From Epiperipatus broadwayi (taxonomy: Eukaryota > Onychophora > Udeonychophora > Euonychophora > Peripatidae): a DNA stretch of 64,000 bases. Positions 10,723 to 22,421 of the stretch are shown one piece after another. The notes below the pieces were generated by a model. The model did not search any database. It had not been told where the DNA came from and saw only the letters and a program-made list of their open reading frames with translations. The stretch covers positions 3,922,717 to 3,986,716 of the forward strand of contig JAQFVV010000056.1 of NCBI GenBank assembly GCA_028023455.1. Direction: 5' to 3'. Both the position numbers and the translations under genes were made by a program. How positions within the stretch are numbered: position 1 is the first letter of the stretch; each line of letters starts with the position of its first letter.

Positions 10723-13700
10723 ATAGATATTTTTAATTTTTCAATTTATAATCCTATATATATAACTTTTTCTAATAAGCGTTTTCTTTTATGCGTAGAA
10801 ACCACGTGTGTGTGTGCATGTGTGCGTTAATATATATATATTCAAATGCAATATAAATTTGAACAAATTAATTTTTTGTAAAAAAAAAATTTTTTAATGA
10901 AAAAGTAGGCATCTCACATACAGTTCAACCGACCATCGACCTATTGATTGGTAAATGTGTAGGGAAATATTAATAAATTAGCATTTAAATAAACTGTTGA
11001 AAAAAAAAAAAAAGCTCAATTAGCCACTCATAAAAGAACAGCAAAAAAAAAAAAACATTATTTAGCAGGCTTAGCAAATAAATTGGTAACTGGTGAGAAT
11101 TTGGGCAGTTTTCCATCCTTATTTTTATTCTAAGAATAACCAAATACTCTTTGACAAATGTTGGATGGTTAGCTAATTTGATTTTGATTATATAGACCTG
11201 ATTAGGAGTTTCAAATTTTTTTTACATGATCTGGGTTTTAAGTTCAAATAAAAGGCAGATCATGTGAATATTAATTAGAAAGTGAAAATCTCAGTTTAAC
11301 CTGAATTTGTAAAATTAATATCAGTTTTCTAACTGTAAAAACAATATGTGATTAAAATATGATGCAGATTTAGTCACTATTCTGTGATCATAGTATCCTT
11401 CTACGTGTTTAGACTCAGATATTGTGAAAGTAAGATAATATGACCAATTTATAATATTTGATTAACATTAATGATAACTCTAGATTGTATTCTATTTTTA
11501 ATCATATTATTCTTATAAAGAATATTGTTAATGTGTCTTGAAGATAATCTTTATAACATGAAGGGAGTCTTCCCCGACCTCTCCATGCCACGAAACACAG
11601 TTTATTATATAATACTTTTTTTAAAAGAATATTTATTTGCTCTTTATTCAGATTGTGTGAAATTAAGCTAACCACAATGGATTCAAAAACTGTAATATAA
11701 ATTAAACTCTGTAATTAAAGTATAATATTTTCGTTTTAATATAGTTGGATCATTCAAAGAACAAAAGTTTCAAAAGTACTTATTATTTAAATTCTCAAAT
11801 TTATTTTTGGTATGTATCATTGAATGCAAATTATAAATATACTACAGAGAATTGTGGGCACATATTAATATGAAAATAAAACAACACTTGTATCTATATA
11901 TCAGAACCAAAAATGAACCTCTAATGCTATCTATATTAAAAATGCATGATAATGTTTATGGCTCCAAAATGTAAGGATAGTTTGCAGTGAGTAAGATGAT
12001 AGCAAATGGAAAATAAAAAAGGCATAGTTATTAATAGTACACACTTAGTGATAAACAGAAAATCCAACAGTATACAGCTAAGTGCAATTTAAACAATGTA
12101 CAAGCAAATTCAAATTTAAATTATTTTCTGTAGTAGAATTAACTTTGTAATATATATATATATTTTTAATATTTGTCTTTTAAAATGAATGTCTTGCATA
12201 AAAAATGTATTTAAATAATAGATTTTTTTAAAAAAATTTGGTTAATGTGAGAAGCATTTACAACAATGGACAAAATTGTCGGTAGTAGATTTCATCCACA
12301 CAACAGAGAAGAGATGTACTAATTGAACATATGACATTGCCACAATAGTTTTAGAATATTACAGAGTATTCTTAAATAAAATATTTTCATTGTTTAATGA
12401 TATCACAATAGCATATCCAAGTTTTATAAAATAAATTTGGAAGAGTAAGAATTGTGTGTTCAAATAATTTATTTGAAATAATTTATCCTTATAATGAAGT
12501 AATTTATCTTTTTATCTATTAAGTGAATCCACTTCTTATTAGAATCATTGTTATATTTTACACCAATAAGCATTCTAGAGTTAAAAGTTGATAATGATTA
12601 ATTATTAAAAACCAAAGTTTTTATTTATTTCACTCAAAACCTTCATAATAATTTGTAAAATATTTTTTGAACTGGAAAGAATAACATAATCTTTATCATA
12701 TCAATATCACACTTTAATTCTACTTTATGAAGTTATTTATAAACTGTATAATATGAATAAACTTCTATCAATAGATATATAGCTAATTTTAAATACTTCA
12801 ACTTTAAGCAATATAAAAATTATTTCTGTGCTTGCTCACTAATTTTTTTTTGCATTTGCCTGAAGAAAAATTTTCATAATGTTTTTTGCTGCTATAAAGT
12901 CACATCAAATCTCTACTGATTATTCATCTATTTCTTTGTTCACGTTAATAATTATATTACACAACAATTACTGCAGTTTTTTCTATTTCTTTTATTTGTA
13001 TAAGTTGAATCAATAAAAACAGCCATGAAATCAAGTGGATAATAAAAAGAATAAGTCAGTAAACAACATTCTATGACATGGTTGAACCTGTGTATATAAA
13101 GGAGTGCATTAATTTTTATTATGTAAGAAAGTGTGTCATGAAGAAACAGTTGCAAAAGTTTATAATGATAATTAAAATCATCTCTAAGAACAATAATGCT
13201 TTGACAATGCATACTCAAAAATATTATTGAACTAATGAATTATAGTAATAGTTTTAATAAATAATGTTCATTTGTGAGGATTATTATTTCTTGGATCAAA
13301 TAAGAATTTGTTTTGTAAAAAGAAAATGTAATATTATTAAGATTTGTAAAAATGCAGACTAGGAAATAGTTTTCATCAAGAAAGTTTATTAGTTATATAA
13401 TTATTTACAATATTTTTTTAAAGAAATGAATTTATATATCTTAATGTTGTTTATTATGTTTTGATGCATCTTCTTTTGAGAAATTGTCTTTCCTTGTTAG
13501 TCTTTTGTCTGTATACAATTTTTAATATCAGTGAGTTATTACCAGAAGTTATATTAATCCACTATTTAGGTTGAGTTTTTTTTATTGTAAATGTTAATTA
13601 ATTTTTATACATTAGGCATATAATAATTTTACATTTAGCAGTTCACTTATTAAAAAAAAGTTACTGAACAAAGTTATTATATAGTAATAAATATAAAGCA

Positions 13701-13907
13701 TATATAATATAATGAGATAATTATCTATAGAATGCCCTTCCTTTGTTTTATTATCCCAGGTATTAATAAGGAGGGCAAGACAGAGATTCAGAATTAATAT
13801 TTGTTGATGATAATGAAGTGAGCAATATGTCACATGCTGTACTCCAGTATCTTTCAAGTGAAAGAAAAATACATTTTTAGCATTGATTAATTTTAGGTTT
13901 ATTAAAA
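10723..13907. other. AT-rich non-coding DNA
   Basis: No gene recognised. TG/TA simple repeats lie at about 10804-10840 and A runs near 11000-11050. A small CpG-bearing patch at 11556-11600 (an ATG followed by about 14 sense codons, then CACAG) has no supporting splice context. The frame at 12952-13218 (minus) has compositionally random residues. Confidence 0.5.
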
Positions 13908-14065
13908 GGACCTGTAGTTCAAGAGGTTAGTACAACTGTCTATCATGTTCATGACATCCCTAGAGTTGATATCCATGTAAGTAAACCTTGAAATATTTTA
14001 GGTCATAAAAGATGGACAGACCATATTCAACTCAGCTAGCCAACCAATAGTGATCAGCAAATAAG
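13908..14065 (+). mobile_element. Old tRNA-derived SINE
   Basis: A-box-like TGTAGTTCAAGAGGTTAG lies at 13913-13930 and B-box-like AGAGTTGATATCC about 40 bp later (13962-13974), followed by a conserved-looking non-tRNA body ending in an A/T-rich stretch. It is more diverged than the 10.6/27.1 kb family and a different family. Confidence 0.5.
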
Positions 14066-16560
14066 GGCTTTTTAAAATATTTTTTTAGTTTTATAAAGTT
14101 GGAACAATAGAAATGTTCTCAAAGATCAGATGATTGTTAATAAAAGGGATAAACTATTAAATGAAGATGAACCATAACTACATATAAAGATAGCTGTGCA
14201 CAGTAGATATAAATCATAATTATGATATATAGTTGAGTGGTGAAATGCTTACTGTGGGAATACAAATAGATTTTAGATAGAAATTTTAATATTAGCAGGT
14301 AATGACACCCTTCTACATGCTCTGAACCTATGGTAATTTACTATATGATATATATTCCATCTGCTTTTAAATAAAGCATTTGTTTTAACAGTAAACATCT
14401 TAATCATTTTTAAGAGTACACAGTGACTTATCTCATTCAAATATTTTGAATTTAAAGGATAGAAAAGAACAGATATACTTCATCAAGTCTTAATTTTCAA
14501 TCAAACTTAAGATAGATATAATTGATATAAAGCTTTTGGAAAAATTACTGCATTAGAAACTATATGTGCAGCTTATTAATCTGTAAAGATATAATAAACA
14601 TCTCTAATCTTTTCCATTAAGTTTTGGTTAAGTTACATCCAAATATATACATTTTTTTAAAAACTAGTACATTTGGTTTAATAGCTGGTTAGTCATATCT
14701 TTTGTATTTTACAATTTGGCATGGGATTTGTCTAGTCACTTAAATCACTTATTTCAAAAATATTGCAGCCAGTTCAAGTGCATCATATCTGCCAGTGGCT
14801 TAAATATTTATGATTAGAACAAATGAATTTAAAACAGGCAAAACTCTCCATACAGTATGGTGATCATGTGATGTTTAGTGGTTTAATAAATGAATTTATT
14901 AAATATATATAGCTTCAACTACAAAGACATAGTGCATCATCTAATTACTTCATGAAATCTTTTACACTGACTGAAAGTACATTGTTATATATCTCTGAAA
15001 ACACATTTTACTGTTGTTTTTTTATAATGAAGTTATTGCTAATATGTGAAATAAAAATCCAATTTTTTTTTGGATTTAAAATGTTGACAAATATTTTGAT
15101 TTATTAATATTAATTGTTAAAAACTCTTATTTTTTATTAGATAATAATCATATTAATGATCCTTATCATTATGAAGGCCAATTTTTATTTTGGAAATCAT
15201 ATTTTTTTCTTATATATTTTTTCATTTGTGCTACTATATATAAAATTGTAGTGATTAGATCCACCAAATTGATTTACAATTAATTATATATCTAGAAAAA
15301 ATGCTTGTGGCAGCCAATAAAATTAACAAATTAATAAGGGTAACCAAAATACCTTAAAATCCATATTTACTTGGAGATTTTCAGCTGCCAATATTATAAT
15401 GAAGTTTATCTAAAACGTACATTTTTAATCTGATGTCAAAGTGACTTCTATAAATAAAAGATGGATACTTCCTGTAGCTCTCATTTAGGAACTTAATGTA
15501 GACAAGAAAATTGACAATAGGACTGTAATTCCTAAAAGTTTAAATAAATTCCATTGAACAGACAAATATAATTACTTTGAAAGCAGATTAATAAATGGAC
15601 ATTTTTAAAACTTTCAGATCTCACTACTATTCATTATTGTTTAGATAATAAATGGAATTTGCATAAATATAGATGGTTTTATAAATGTAATAAACACATA
15701 ATGACTTATCAAACTTTCAAATGCCACTCCTATTCATTTCTTGTCTATATTAAGTCTTAGAACAAGGTAAAAAGTGCAATCTATGTTTTACTTATAGAGT
15801 TTGCCTTGAGAACAGACTTGGGCTGTTGTCATGTGATCTAATTTACAGAATATATTTGCATTGTAAATGTAAATGGTGTTACATAACTGGATGAAGAGTA
15901 ATTTTGAAAAATTAGGTATGATCTTAATTCAAATGTGGCCAATATAATATATAAGAGTCATTAATGATTAATCTAGAATTATTAATGAATATTCAGGTTA
16001 AATTTTGTATATAATTTTCAACTATAACTTTTCTTAAATAATGTAGGTTATCTATTGAAATAGTAATCTATTTCTTTGACAGATGTTATTACTTTCAAGA
16101 AGTTAAAATTGTGTTAAAAAGGTAAAGTATCAAAGGCTCATAATTATACCAATATTTCATTAATAGAAATAACATCATATTTATTTTAGAGTTAAAATAT
16201 AAACATTTATGTGACCAACCCAAATTAATATGAGATCCTAATGACTAACTATGAATAGTTATATATACATTTATTGACTACAGTTTGGTTGCTACAGGTT
16301 TGTTATTTTAAAGAAAAACCAGAACCCATATTTAAATCATAGGTTATCAAAATAATACACAGTAAAGTATCATTATACCATGAGATTTTTTTAATAAATG
16401 CATACTAGTCTTCATCAAGATTTTCTACATTAAGTTGTCAAAACTAAGAGTCAATGCTGAAATATTCAGTGTCATACAAATCATGTGATATCTGTTCCTT
16501 ATCTACATATTTTAAATTGGCAATGATAACACCTAACTGACTGAGACATCCTGCCAAAAG
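14066..16560. other. AT-rich non-coding DNA with a pLTR fragment
   Basis: At 14830-14880 a fragment (AAACAGGCAAAACTCTCCAT ... CATGTGATGTTTAG) joins two pieces of the hammerhead-bearing terminal repeat of 7.5-8.1 kb, implying an internal deletion. Otherwise nothing recognised. Confidence 0.55.
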
Positions 16561-16690
16561 GTAGGCATGATTGCTCAGTTGGTTAGAGAATTACCTTAAA
16601 CTTCAATACTCAAGAACCTAAAGGTCCAGATTCAAATCCCATGCTTGTACTGTCACTGGTCAGGCTAGAAACGTGAAGAAGAGAGGAGAA
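16561..16690 (+). mobile_element. tRNA-derived SINE, second family
   Basis: A-box TTGCTCAGTTGGTTAGAG at 16571-16588 and B-box GATTCAAATCC at 16629-16639 are spaced as in a tRNA with extra bases, followed by a unique body (TGTCACTGGTCAGGCTAGAA). CpGs of the boxes are decayed (TTCAAATCC), so this is an old copy. Confidence 0.65.
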
Positions 16691-18559
16691 TAATACCTTT
16701 CAAAATGTTGTTCATTTACTAACCTATTTGATGTGCTATTACTAACAGTTGAATGTATTTGTAATATTTAAATAAAGTTAATTTTTCCTAAAGATATTTA
16801 ATACTCATATTCAATGATGAAAATAGTCCAATATAAAAATGCAACTATATATTTATTTGTATGTACCACTAGTATTATTTAAATTTATTATATTTTTTAT
16901 AGGTGATTTATTAATATATATATATATATATATAAATAGTTACCTATTTCTTAATTTGAAGACAAAGCAAGCATAAAAAGTACTCAAATATTCTCACAAT
17001 GTTGTAATGTCTTTTATGCTATTTTTCTTATGCATTTTGCTTGGAATGAGCTAATTAATGATTTTTTTATTTATGTCTGTGTATTGAAATGAGTGTTTTC
17101 AAGAGCAAATGATGTTTTATAAATTATATTTTCAGATGTTTTGAGCAGATAACACTAACTCCTAACTGGGTAAAGTAACATATACAACACAAGCATGAAG
17201 TATGTTTTGATATCACTAATGATCTGAGTTTTTGTGATGGCACAATGCTGTGAAATTGGTGAGGAGATGAAAGTTGCACTGATTTAAAAAGCTTGAATTT
17301 ATATACACAACAGCACATTTGCATTGTGAATGTAAGGAGAATCATAATGTTTATTTACTTAGTTATAGAAAACATGCAATATATTATTTCAATCTTTCTT
17401 AGCCATAACCTCCTATTGATCTTGAATTTTTTTGTCAATTGTCTAGTTTTTTTTTTGTTTGGGATTACCCCTGTTTTCTCACAGTCCTATTATTTTTTGT
17501 AAAGTTGAGTACTATCTTCTTATTTTTATTGTGTTATCTGACTATTCATCTGTAACCTGTATTACATTTAATTTTATTGTCTCACTTTATTATGTTAGAT
17601 AGCTTTGGTTGCCTATCTTAAATAAAGAAATGGAATTACTTCTATATAAATTACATTTTTGTAATCAAATTTAAGGTTAGGGCCATGAATTAGACTTTAA
17701 GATAACTCTTTTATTAATATACTCAGTGTTTGTATAATTTGTCATTTTTTATATTGGTTTTTGTTTATATATTTTTGATTTAAATTAATACCCTTTCCAT
17801 GTTTTTTGCTATGTTCTTTTCTAAAGAATTTTATTTGTATTTTTTCTTCACAATCTTTTGATGATGTTAGTTTCATAATATTTAAATAATATTAAATTAT
17901 TAAAAACCTTATGTATAAAATTTGTTTTTTCTTAACTAGATATTTACAAAGTTTTAATTCAAAATAGAAATATGTACAAAAGTAAATAAACATCACATGA
18001 TCACCATTTCTTATGCTTGCTTATAACTGTTATTAAAACAGACAAAAACTCACTATACATATTGTGACATTGCAAGCTAGAGTAATCAATGAATGTGGCA
18101 ATACATATAGAGAGTTTTTGCCTGTTTGAATGTACTAAAGTATTTAGAGAAAAACTTTATTTTAACCTTTAATTAGCATGGTATGCATAACACACTTTCT
18201 ATTACTTAATAGTCAACATCATAGCACAGATTGTAAATGGGACTTGTGATAATTGTTAGAGAATAAAGAAGGCAGGGAATTTGCATAAAATTTAAATTGT
18301 AAATAAGTATAGTCACATAAGATATTTTTTTTTGAAAGAGCCACACATAATTCTTTTTTGTTGATTGCATGTCTTAATTCATTTATTTTAATATTGGTTT
18401 TAAACATAAGAGAATAATTTGCCTTAATTGTTATTTGACTCCAAAGATGCTTTATAATACCTCAATTAGATCTCTCATTCATATCTATATAATTGTTTTT
18501 GTTTGTGCCTCAATTTAAATTGAAAAATAAACATATTTAACTCGTAAAATATATAAGAT
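16691..18559. other. AT-rich non-coding DNA, TA array and pLTR fragment
   Basis: A short (TA)n lies at 16913-16934. At 17988-18130 there is a fragment of the hammerhead-bearing terminal repeat, with arms ACTCACTATACATATTG and CAATACATATAGAGAG in inverted orientation and the interior lost. The overlapping frames at 17124-17502 lack recognisable domains. Confidence 0.55.
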
Positions 18560-19785
18560 TATAAATTATATATACGTTCTTAAAAAAGTGTTTACAAAAT
18601 TAAAAAATGTATGCAATAAAATTAATATAAAAATTACATTTGAATTAAATAAATTTAATGATTTTTAATATAACTGATATAATATAAATAAAATACGAAA
18701 ATACAATTTACATGTACATATATTAATATTATAGTAACATTAGTACTTGTATATTTATCACATTGAGGAAGACTCTTGTTCCATCAAAACTTTCAACTTG
18801 TTTAGAAAATTTAATAAAAATAGTGCACTGTATTGAGTTCACAAAGAAGTGTTAAAGATTATTGCTATTTACATTATTTTATAAATTGACAATTTTGGCT
18901 GATATTTTAGTTTTATACTTAGAAATATATATATATAACCACTAAAAATACGAGGGTTTAATCAATTCTTCCTAAGTATAAATAGTTTTCAGACTTAACA
19001 TAAAAACAATATTAAAGCCTTTTTTCTCAGAGCTATAAATATACAGTAAATATAAATACCACTATTACAAAAATATTATATATATCAAACAGATGATGTA
19101 TATTAAGTATATATTAAAATAATTTTTTATAAAAAATTTAATTTAATTAAAGTTAATTGAAATATGATTTTATATTTATATTATAAATTATTTGATTTTG
19201 ATGCAAACATTAAATTTTAAGATGTATAATTTTAAAGCTAATCCACTTATAGTATTCTTTTTTTTTTCTCCACTAGTTTTTCTGTATTGGTAATATTAAT
19301 ACATAAATATTTTTAAAAATTCCTTTATGCACTCGATATAATGCATTACATTTTATTTAATTTGCTAATCTGGCTGACAGTTTTTGTTATACAACAATCT
19401 TCCTCAAAATTGTAAATAAACAGTAGATATAAACATCAATATAATAAATTTAATTGAAATTAAAATTGTATATTATTAAAATTGAATGTTTAGACACAAG
19501 TAAAATAATTTAAATAATAAAACAAATATAAAAATTACATTTGAATTAAATCACTTTTTTTCATATATAATCATTTTAATCTAGATTTAAATATATATAG
19601 ACAATTTTTTATGCGTACAATAATATTTTTATAACCATTTGGTATTTATTTGCATTGTGTGTTTACAACTCTGAGGAAGACTGTTTTTTAGATAAAACTG
19701 TCATTTGGTTTGGAAAACTAAATAAAATATTGATTTGCACTATACTGAATGCATAAAAAAAGTTTTCTTATTTTTTTATATGAAT
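18560..19785. repeat. Cluster of related terminal-repeat-like units, family 2
   Basis: Two direct copies (about 18570-18860 and 19480-19770) and at least one inverted copy (about 19300-19450) share a core. The core reads (C/T)TGAGGA-AGA..., then AAAAC, TGTC or TTTC, then a tail of AAT-AAA and a GCAC/TGCAT end. Core positions are 18763-18769, 19671-19677 and 19401-19407 (inverted). CTGAGGA fits the hammerhead CUGANGA box and AAAACTGTC fits a decayed GAAAC...GUC. I interpret the cluster as decayed Penelope-like terminal repeats. Confidence 0.45.
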
Positions 19786-20289
19786 ATTACCAATACAAGT
19801 AAGTTAATGGAAAAACAAAGAAAATATTTAATATTTACTTTTTTATTTCTTTAATATGTTTTAATCCTGGATTAAATCTTGATTATTGTTGCATATGTTT
19901 CTTAATTAATGTTTTGATTAACACATTTTAAAACTAGGCATTCTTTGTATAAACTCTTTTTATAGGATAACCAATGACATATATTCTAACTTCTGGTTTA
20001 TATTTTTATTCATGTTTTTTGAAGTATCAGTTAAAATTTTAATAATTTTGATTTGTATCTTGTGTACAAAAATTAAATCACAGGTTCTTAATCCCATTGT
20101 AAATAAGTGATTCTGATCCATGATGCATTGTATGTTATTACTCTGAAGGCAGGCTGGATAATAATAACATTAGTAAAAAAACAGGCAAAACTCATTATAT
20201 ATATTTGCCACACATAGCAAGCTAGAATAATCAATGGATGTCAGAAGGCTTGTGGATAAAATCGCCATCTAGTGCCTACTCATCCAATA

Positions 20290-20331
20290 TTCCCAGACTA
20301 GTTTCTGGCTTATGGCCTTCATCAGTGAGAA
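20290..20331 (-). ncRNA. Hammerhead-ribozyme-like motif, copy 2
   Basis: On the minus strand: CTGATGA (20319-20325), a helix II of three G-C/C-G pairs, then GAAAC, TA loop and GTC (C17 at 20296). Helix I pairs 20326-20331 with 20290-20295 (six pairs). Compared with copy 1, the fifth pair of helix I is T-A instead of C-G, a two-sided change that keeps pairing. The A-A opposition at the helix II base is also present, so it is a family trait rather than random damage. Confidence 0.7.
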
Positions 20332-20735
20332 GCCTTGGATCTGAGAGCACTGCATCTAGATCTTAGGATCTAATGCAACCCTCCAGCAACCACATTTTAT
20401 CTCCATTTAACTACAAAACTATGAGTCTTGAACTAAAAACACCTTAATGTTTTCAATCCAAGCCCATTAGCTTATATAGTCATATGGGTCTGAATCCAGT
20501 TCAGTATCCATACATTTTGGTGTCTTTGCTTCTTTAGTAACCATAGCCACCAATATCCTATTAGGCAGGATTGGTTTTAAGCCAATAAACATCACATGAC
20601 TTCCTCTCTTATGCTTGGATATAACTGTTGTTAAAACAGGCAAAACTCACTATATGTATTGCCACACATAGAGTAATCAATGGATGCCAGAAGGCTTGTG
20701 CATAAAATCTCCATCCAGTGCCTACTCATCCAATA

Positions 20736-20777
20736 TCCCTAGACTAGCTTCTGGCTTATGGCCTTCGTCAGTGAGGA
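20736..20777 (-). ncRNA. Hammerhead-ribozyme-like motif, copy 3 (decayed)
   Basis: The minus strand reads CTGACGA (20765-20771; position 7 is variable in hammerheads), helix II as in copy 2, GAAG in place of GAAA, C-TA-GTC, and helix I with one mismatch (A opposite C). The changes suggest loss of function after insertion. Confidence 0.55.
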
Positions 20778-20845
20778 GCCTTGGATCTGAGAGCACTGTA
20801 TCTAGATCTTAAGATCTAATGTGATGTTTATTTGCTTAAAAATAG

Positions 20846-20869
20846 TACTACTACTACTACTACTACTAT

Positions 20870-20959
<90 letters not shown>

Positions 20960-20980
20960 TGATGATGATGATGTTGATGA
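20846..20980. repeat. Composite trinucleotide array (TAC)n-(TAA)n-(TGA)n
   Basis: Adjacent blocks of TAC, TAA/AAT and TGA/GAT triplets in register, about 135 bp in total with one interruption at the start and one near the end. A spurious frame reads poly-Thr, poly-Asn and poly-Asp. Successive motifs differ by one base, consistent with point mutation followed by expansion. Confidence 0.95.
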
Positions 20981-22192
20981 TAATTATTTAATAGCTTTAT
21001 TGCTTGGGACATCATAAAAGTTTGAGTGTTGGAAGCACCAGAAATGGAATCAGTCTGAGAATCTGTTGCTTTGCTACTGCACTAAACTATGCACAGTGGC
21101 AGATTGGTTAATTATCTAATAAGTAACTACAATCAAATGATACCATTTGATAATTTACATGATTCTCTTCGAATGAGTAAGTTGGTTACTCTAGAAAAAA
21201 GATAGACAAAATATTGATGCTTTTGAAGAAGGGTGTTTGACAAGAGTTTGTCACTATCATGCACAACAAACAATTAAATAAACATATACTTGATCAAAAT
21301 GGATTTTCTTTCTAGTTTAAAACACAAATGATTATGTAGAAATTTTATTATTTTGACCATATTATGAGATGATTTATTTTATTAAAAAATGTATAAGTGG
21401 AAAGATTGATTATTAAAGAAGAGAATGTCTACTATTAAACAAAATAAAATACACCACCACCTTAATTATAGAACACTCTCCCCATTTCCAAACAATTCAT
21501 GGTTTCTAGTTTACATAATAATCTATAGAAACCAATTCTATTTATCCATTGTAGCTATCTACTGTCAATATTTATAACTAATAGATACTAGATGACAGTG
21601 ATTATTATATCTATTACCATCAATACTCTATTCACCTTTTCAGACAAGTTTTTTTCTTCTAACTTTTGGATTTTATCCATCTAGAAATGCAGATAAAGGT
21701 AGCACCAGATTAAGATTTAATAATCATTATCATATCCATCGATTATAAAAAGTTATAAAAGGTGATATCAATAGAATGGAATAAACAGAGAGAAAAAAAT
21801 CTCTATATATTTCTGAATAGGGGAATGTGAAGATGTAATATTTTCAGAGTTATTGGGATCTTTTACACAAATATATAAATAACAAAACAGGATTCTTATA
21901 AATTAATTAGCACTTTAATAATATAAATGAAAGTTTAATCCAATAATTTTTTTTTACTTAATATGTTAAATCCATGTCAGGATTGTTACCACTTCTCAAA
22001 TTCAAATAATAAAAAAACATTTTTAGCCAATGTTATTTTTATTATCTTTTTTTAAAATAACATTTTAAAACATATTTTCAGTTTAGATTTAATAATTATA
22101 AGAGTTTCTGTTTATATTCAGAATTTTAAAATAATAATTCTGTATTACTCTTTAAATTTGTCAGTTTTGTAATTATTTTTTATTTATTTTAG
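20981..22192. other. Intron upstream of the CFAP77-like exon
   Basis: No second exon recognised. The region closes with a T-rich tract and the acceptor AG at 22191-22192. Confidence 0.5.
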
Positions 22193-22421
22193 CTATGAAC
22201 TGGACCATACCCACTAAAATTTCTGAAGGTGTAAAGTCTTATGAAGGAAAAGATTATATTGCCCTTCATAAAGCTGCATTAAAAGAAGGTTTAGTTTCTG
22301 CTCGTGAGCATCGTTTTTTCAGAAATAATAATGACATTAGAAGAGTTACTGTTGAAAAAAAGATACAGAATAGAGGGAAAATAGAGTTTCCTCCTGGGCA
22401 TACATTTGGGAGAAGAATAAG
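22193..22421 (+). CDS. Internal exon of a CFAP77-like axonemal protein
   Basis: A 229-bp exon bounded by a pyrimidine-rich acceptor (AG at 22191-22192) and a consensus donor GTAAGT (22422-22427). It encodes about 76 residues, including KEGLVSAREHRFFRNNNDIR followed by FPPGHTFGRR. This fits the CFAP77 family pattern K-x-G-L-V-(S/T)-A-R-E ... N-D-I-R ... P-P-x-x-T-F-G-x-R as I know it from vertebrate proteins. CFAP77 is a microtubule inner protein at the outer junction of axonemal doublets. The ATG at 22195 aligns inside the protein, so it is not a start; the exon enters with two bases of a split codon (CT) and leaves with AG of another. Neighbouring exons were not found, implying long introns. 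The frame is intact, so a functional gene is likely. Confidence 0.8.

Larger units (their letters stand above)
20175..20828 (-). mobile_element. Head-to-tail pair of hammerhead-bearing terminal repeats
   Basis: Unit 1 starts at ACAGGCAAAACTCA (20181) and unit 2 at the same word (20636), a 455-bp period. Unit 2 is truncated at about 20828, where the trinucleotide array begins. Both match the 7.5-8.1 kb unit in reverse orientation. Each carries a hammerhead-like motif (20290-20331 and 20736-20777, minus strand). Tandem, partly truncated terminal repeats are characteristic of Penelope-like insertions. No coding region adjoins them. Confidence 0.65.

Noticed and set aside
11540-11600. Short CpG-bearing patch with ATG and 14 sense codons ending CACAG
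   Set aside because: No acceptor or donor pair and no similarity recognised; too short to call an exon.
16561-16640. tRNA gene with Box A TTGCTCAGTTGG
   Set aside because: Arms do not pair, the B-box is decayed, and a non-tRNA body follows; old SINE.
20832-21017. 61-codon frame with poly-Thr/Asn/Asp
   Set aside because: Produced by the trinucleotide array; no start context or flanking coding sequence.
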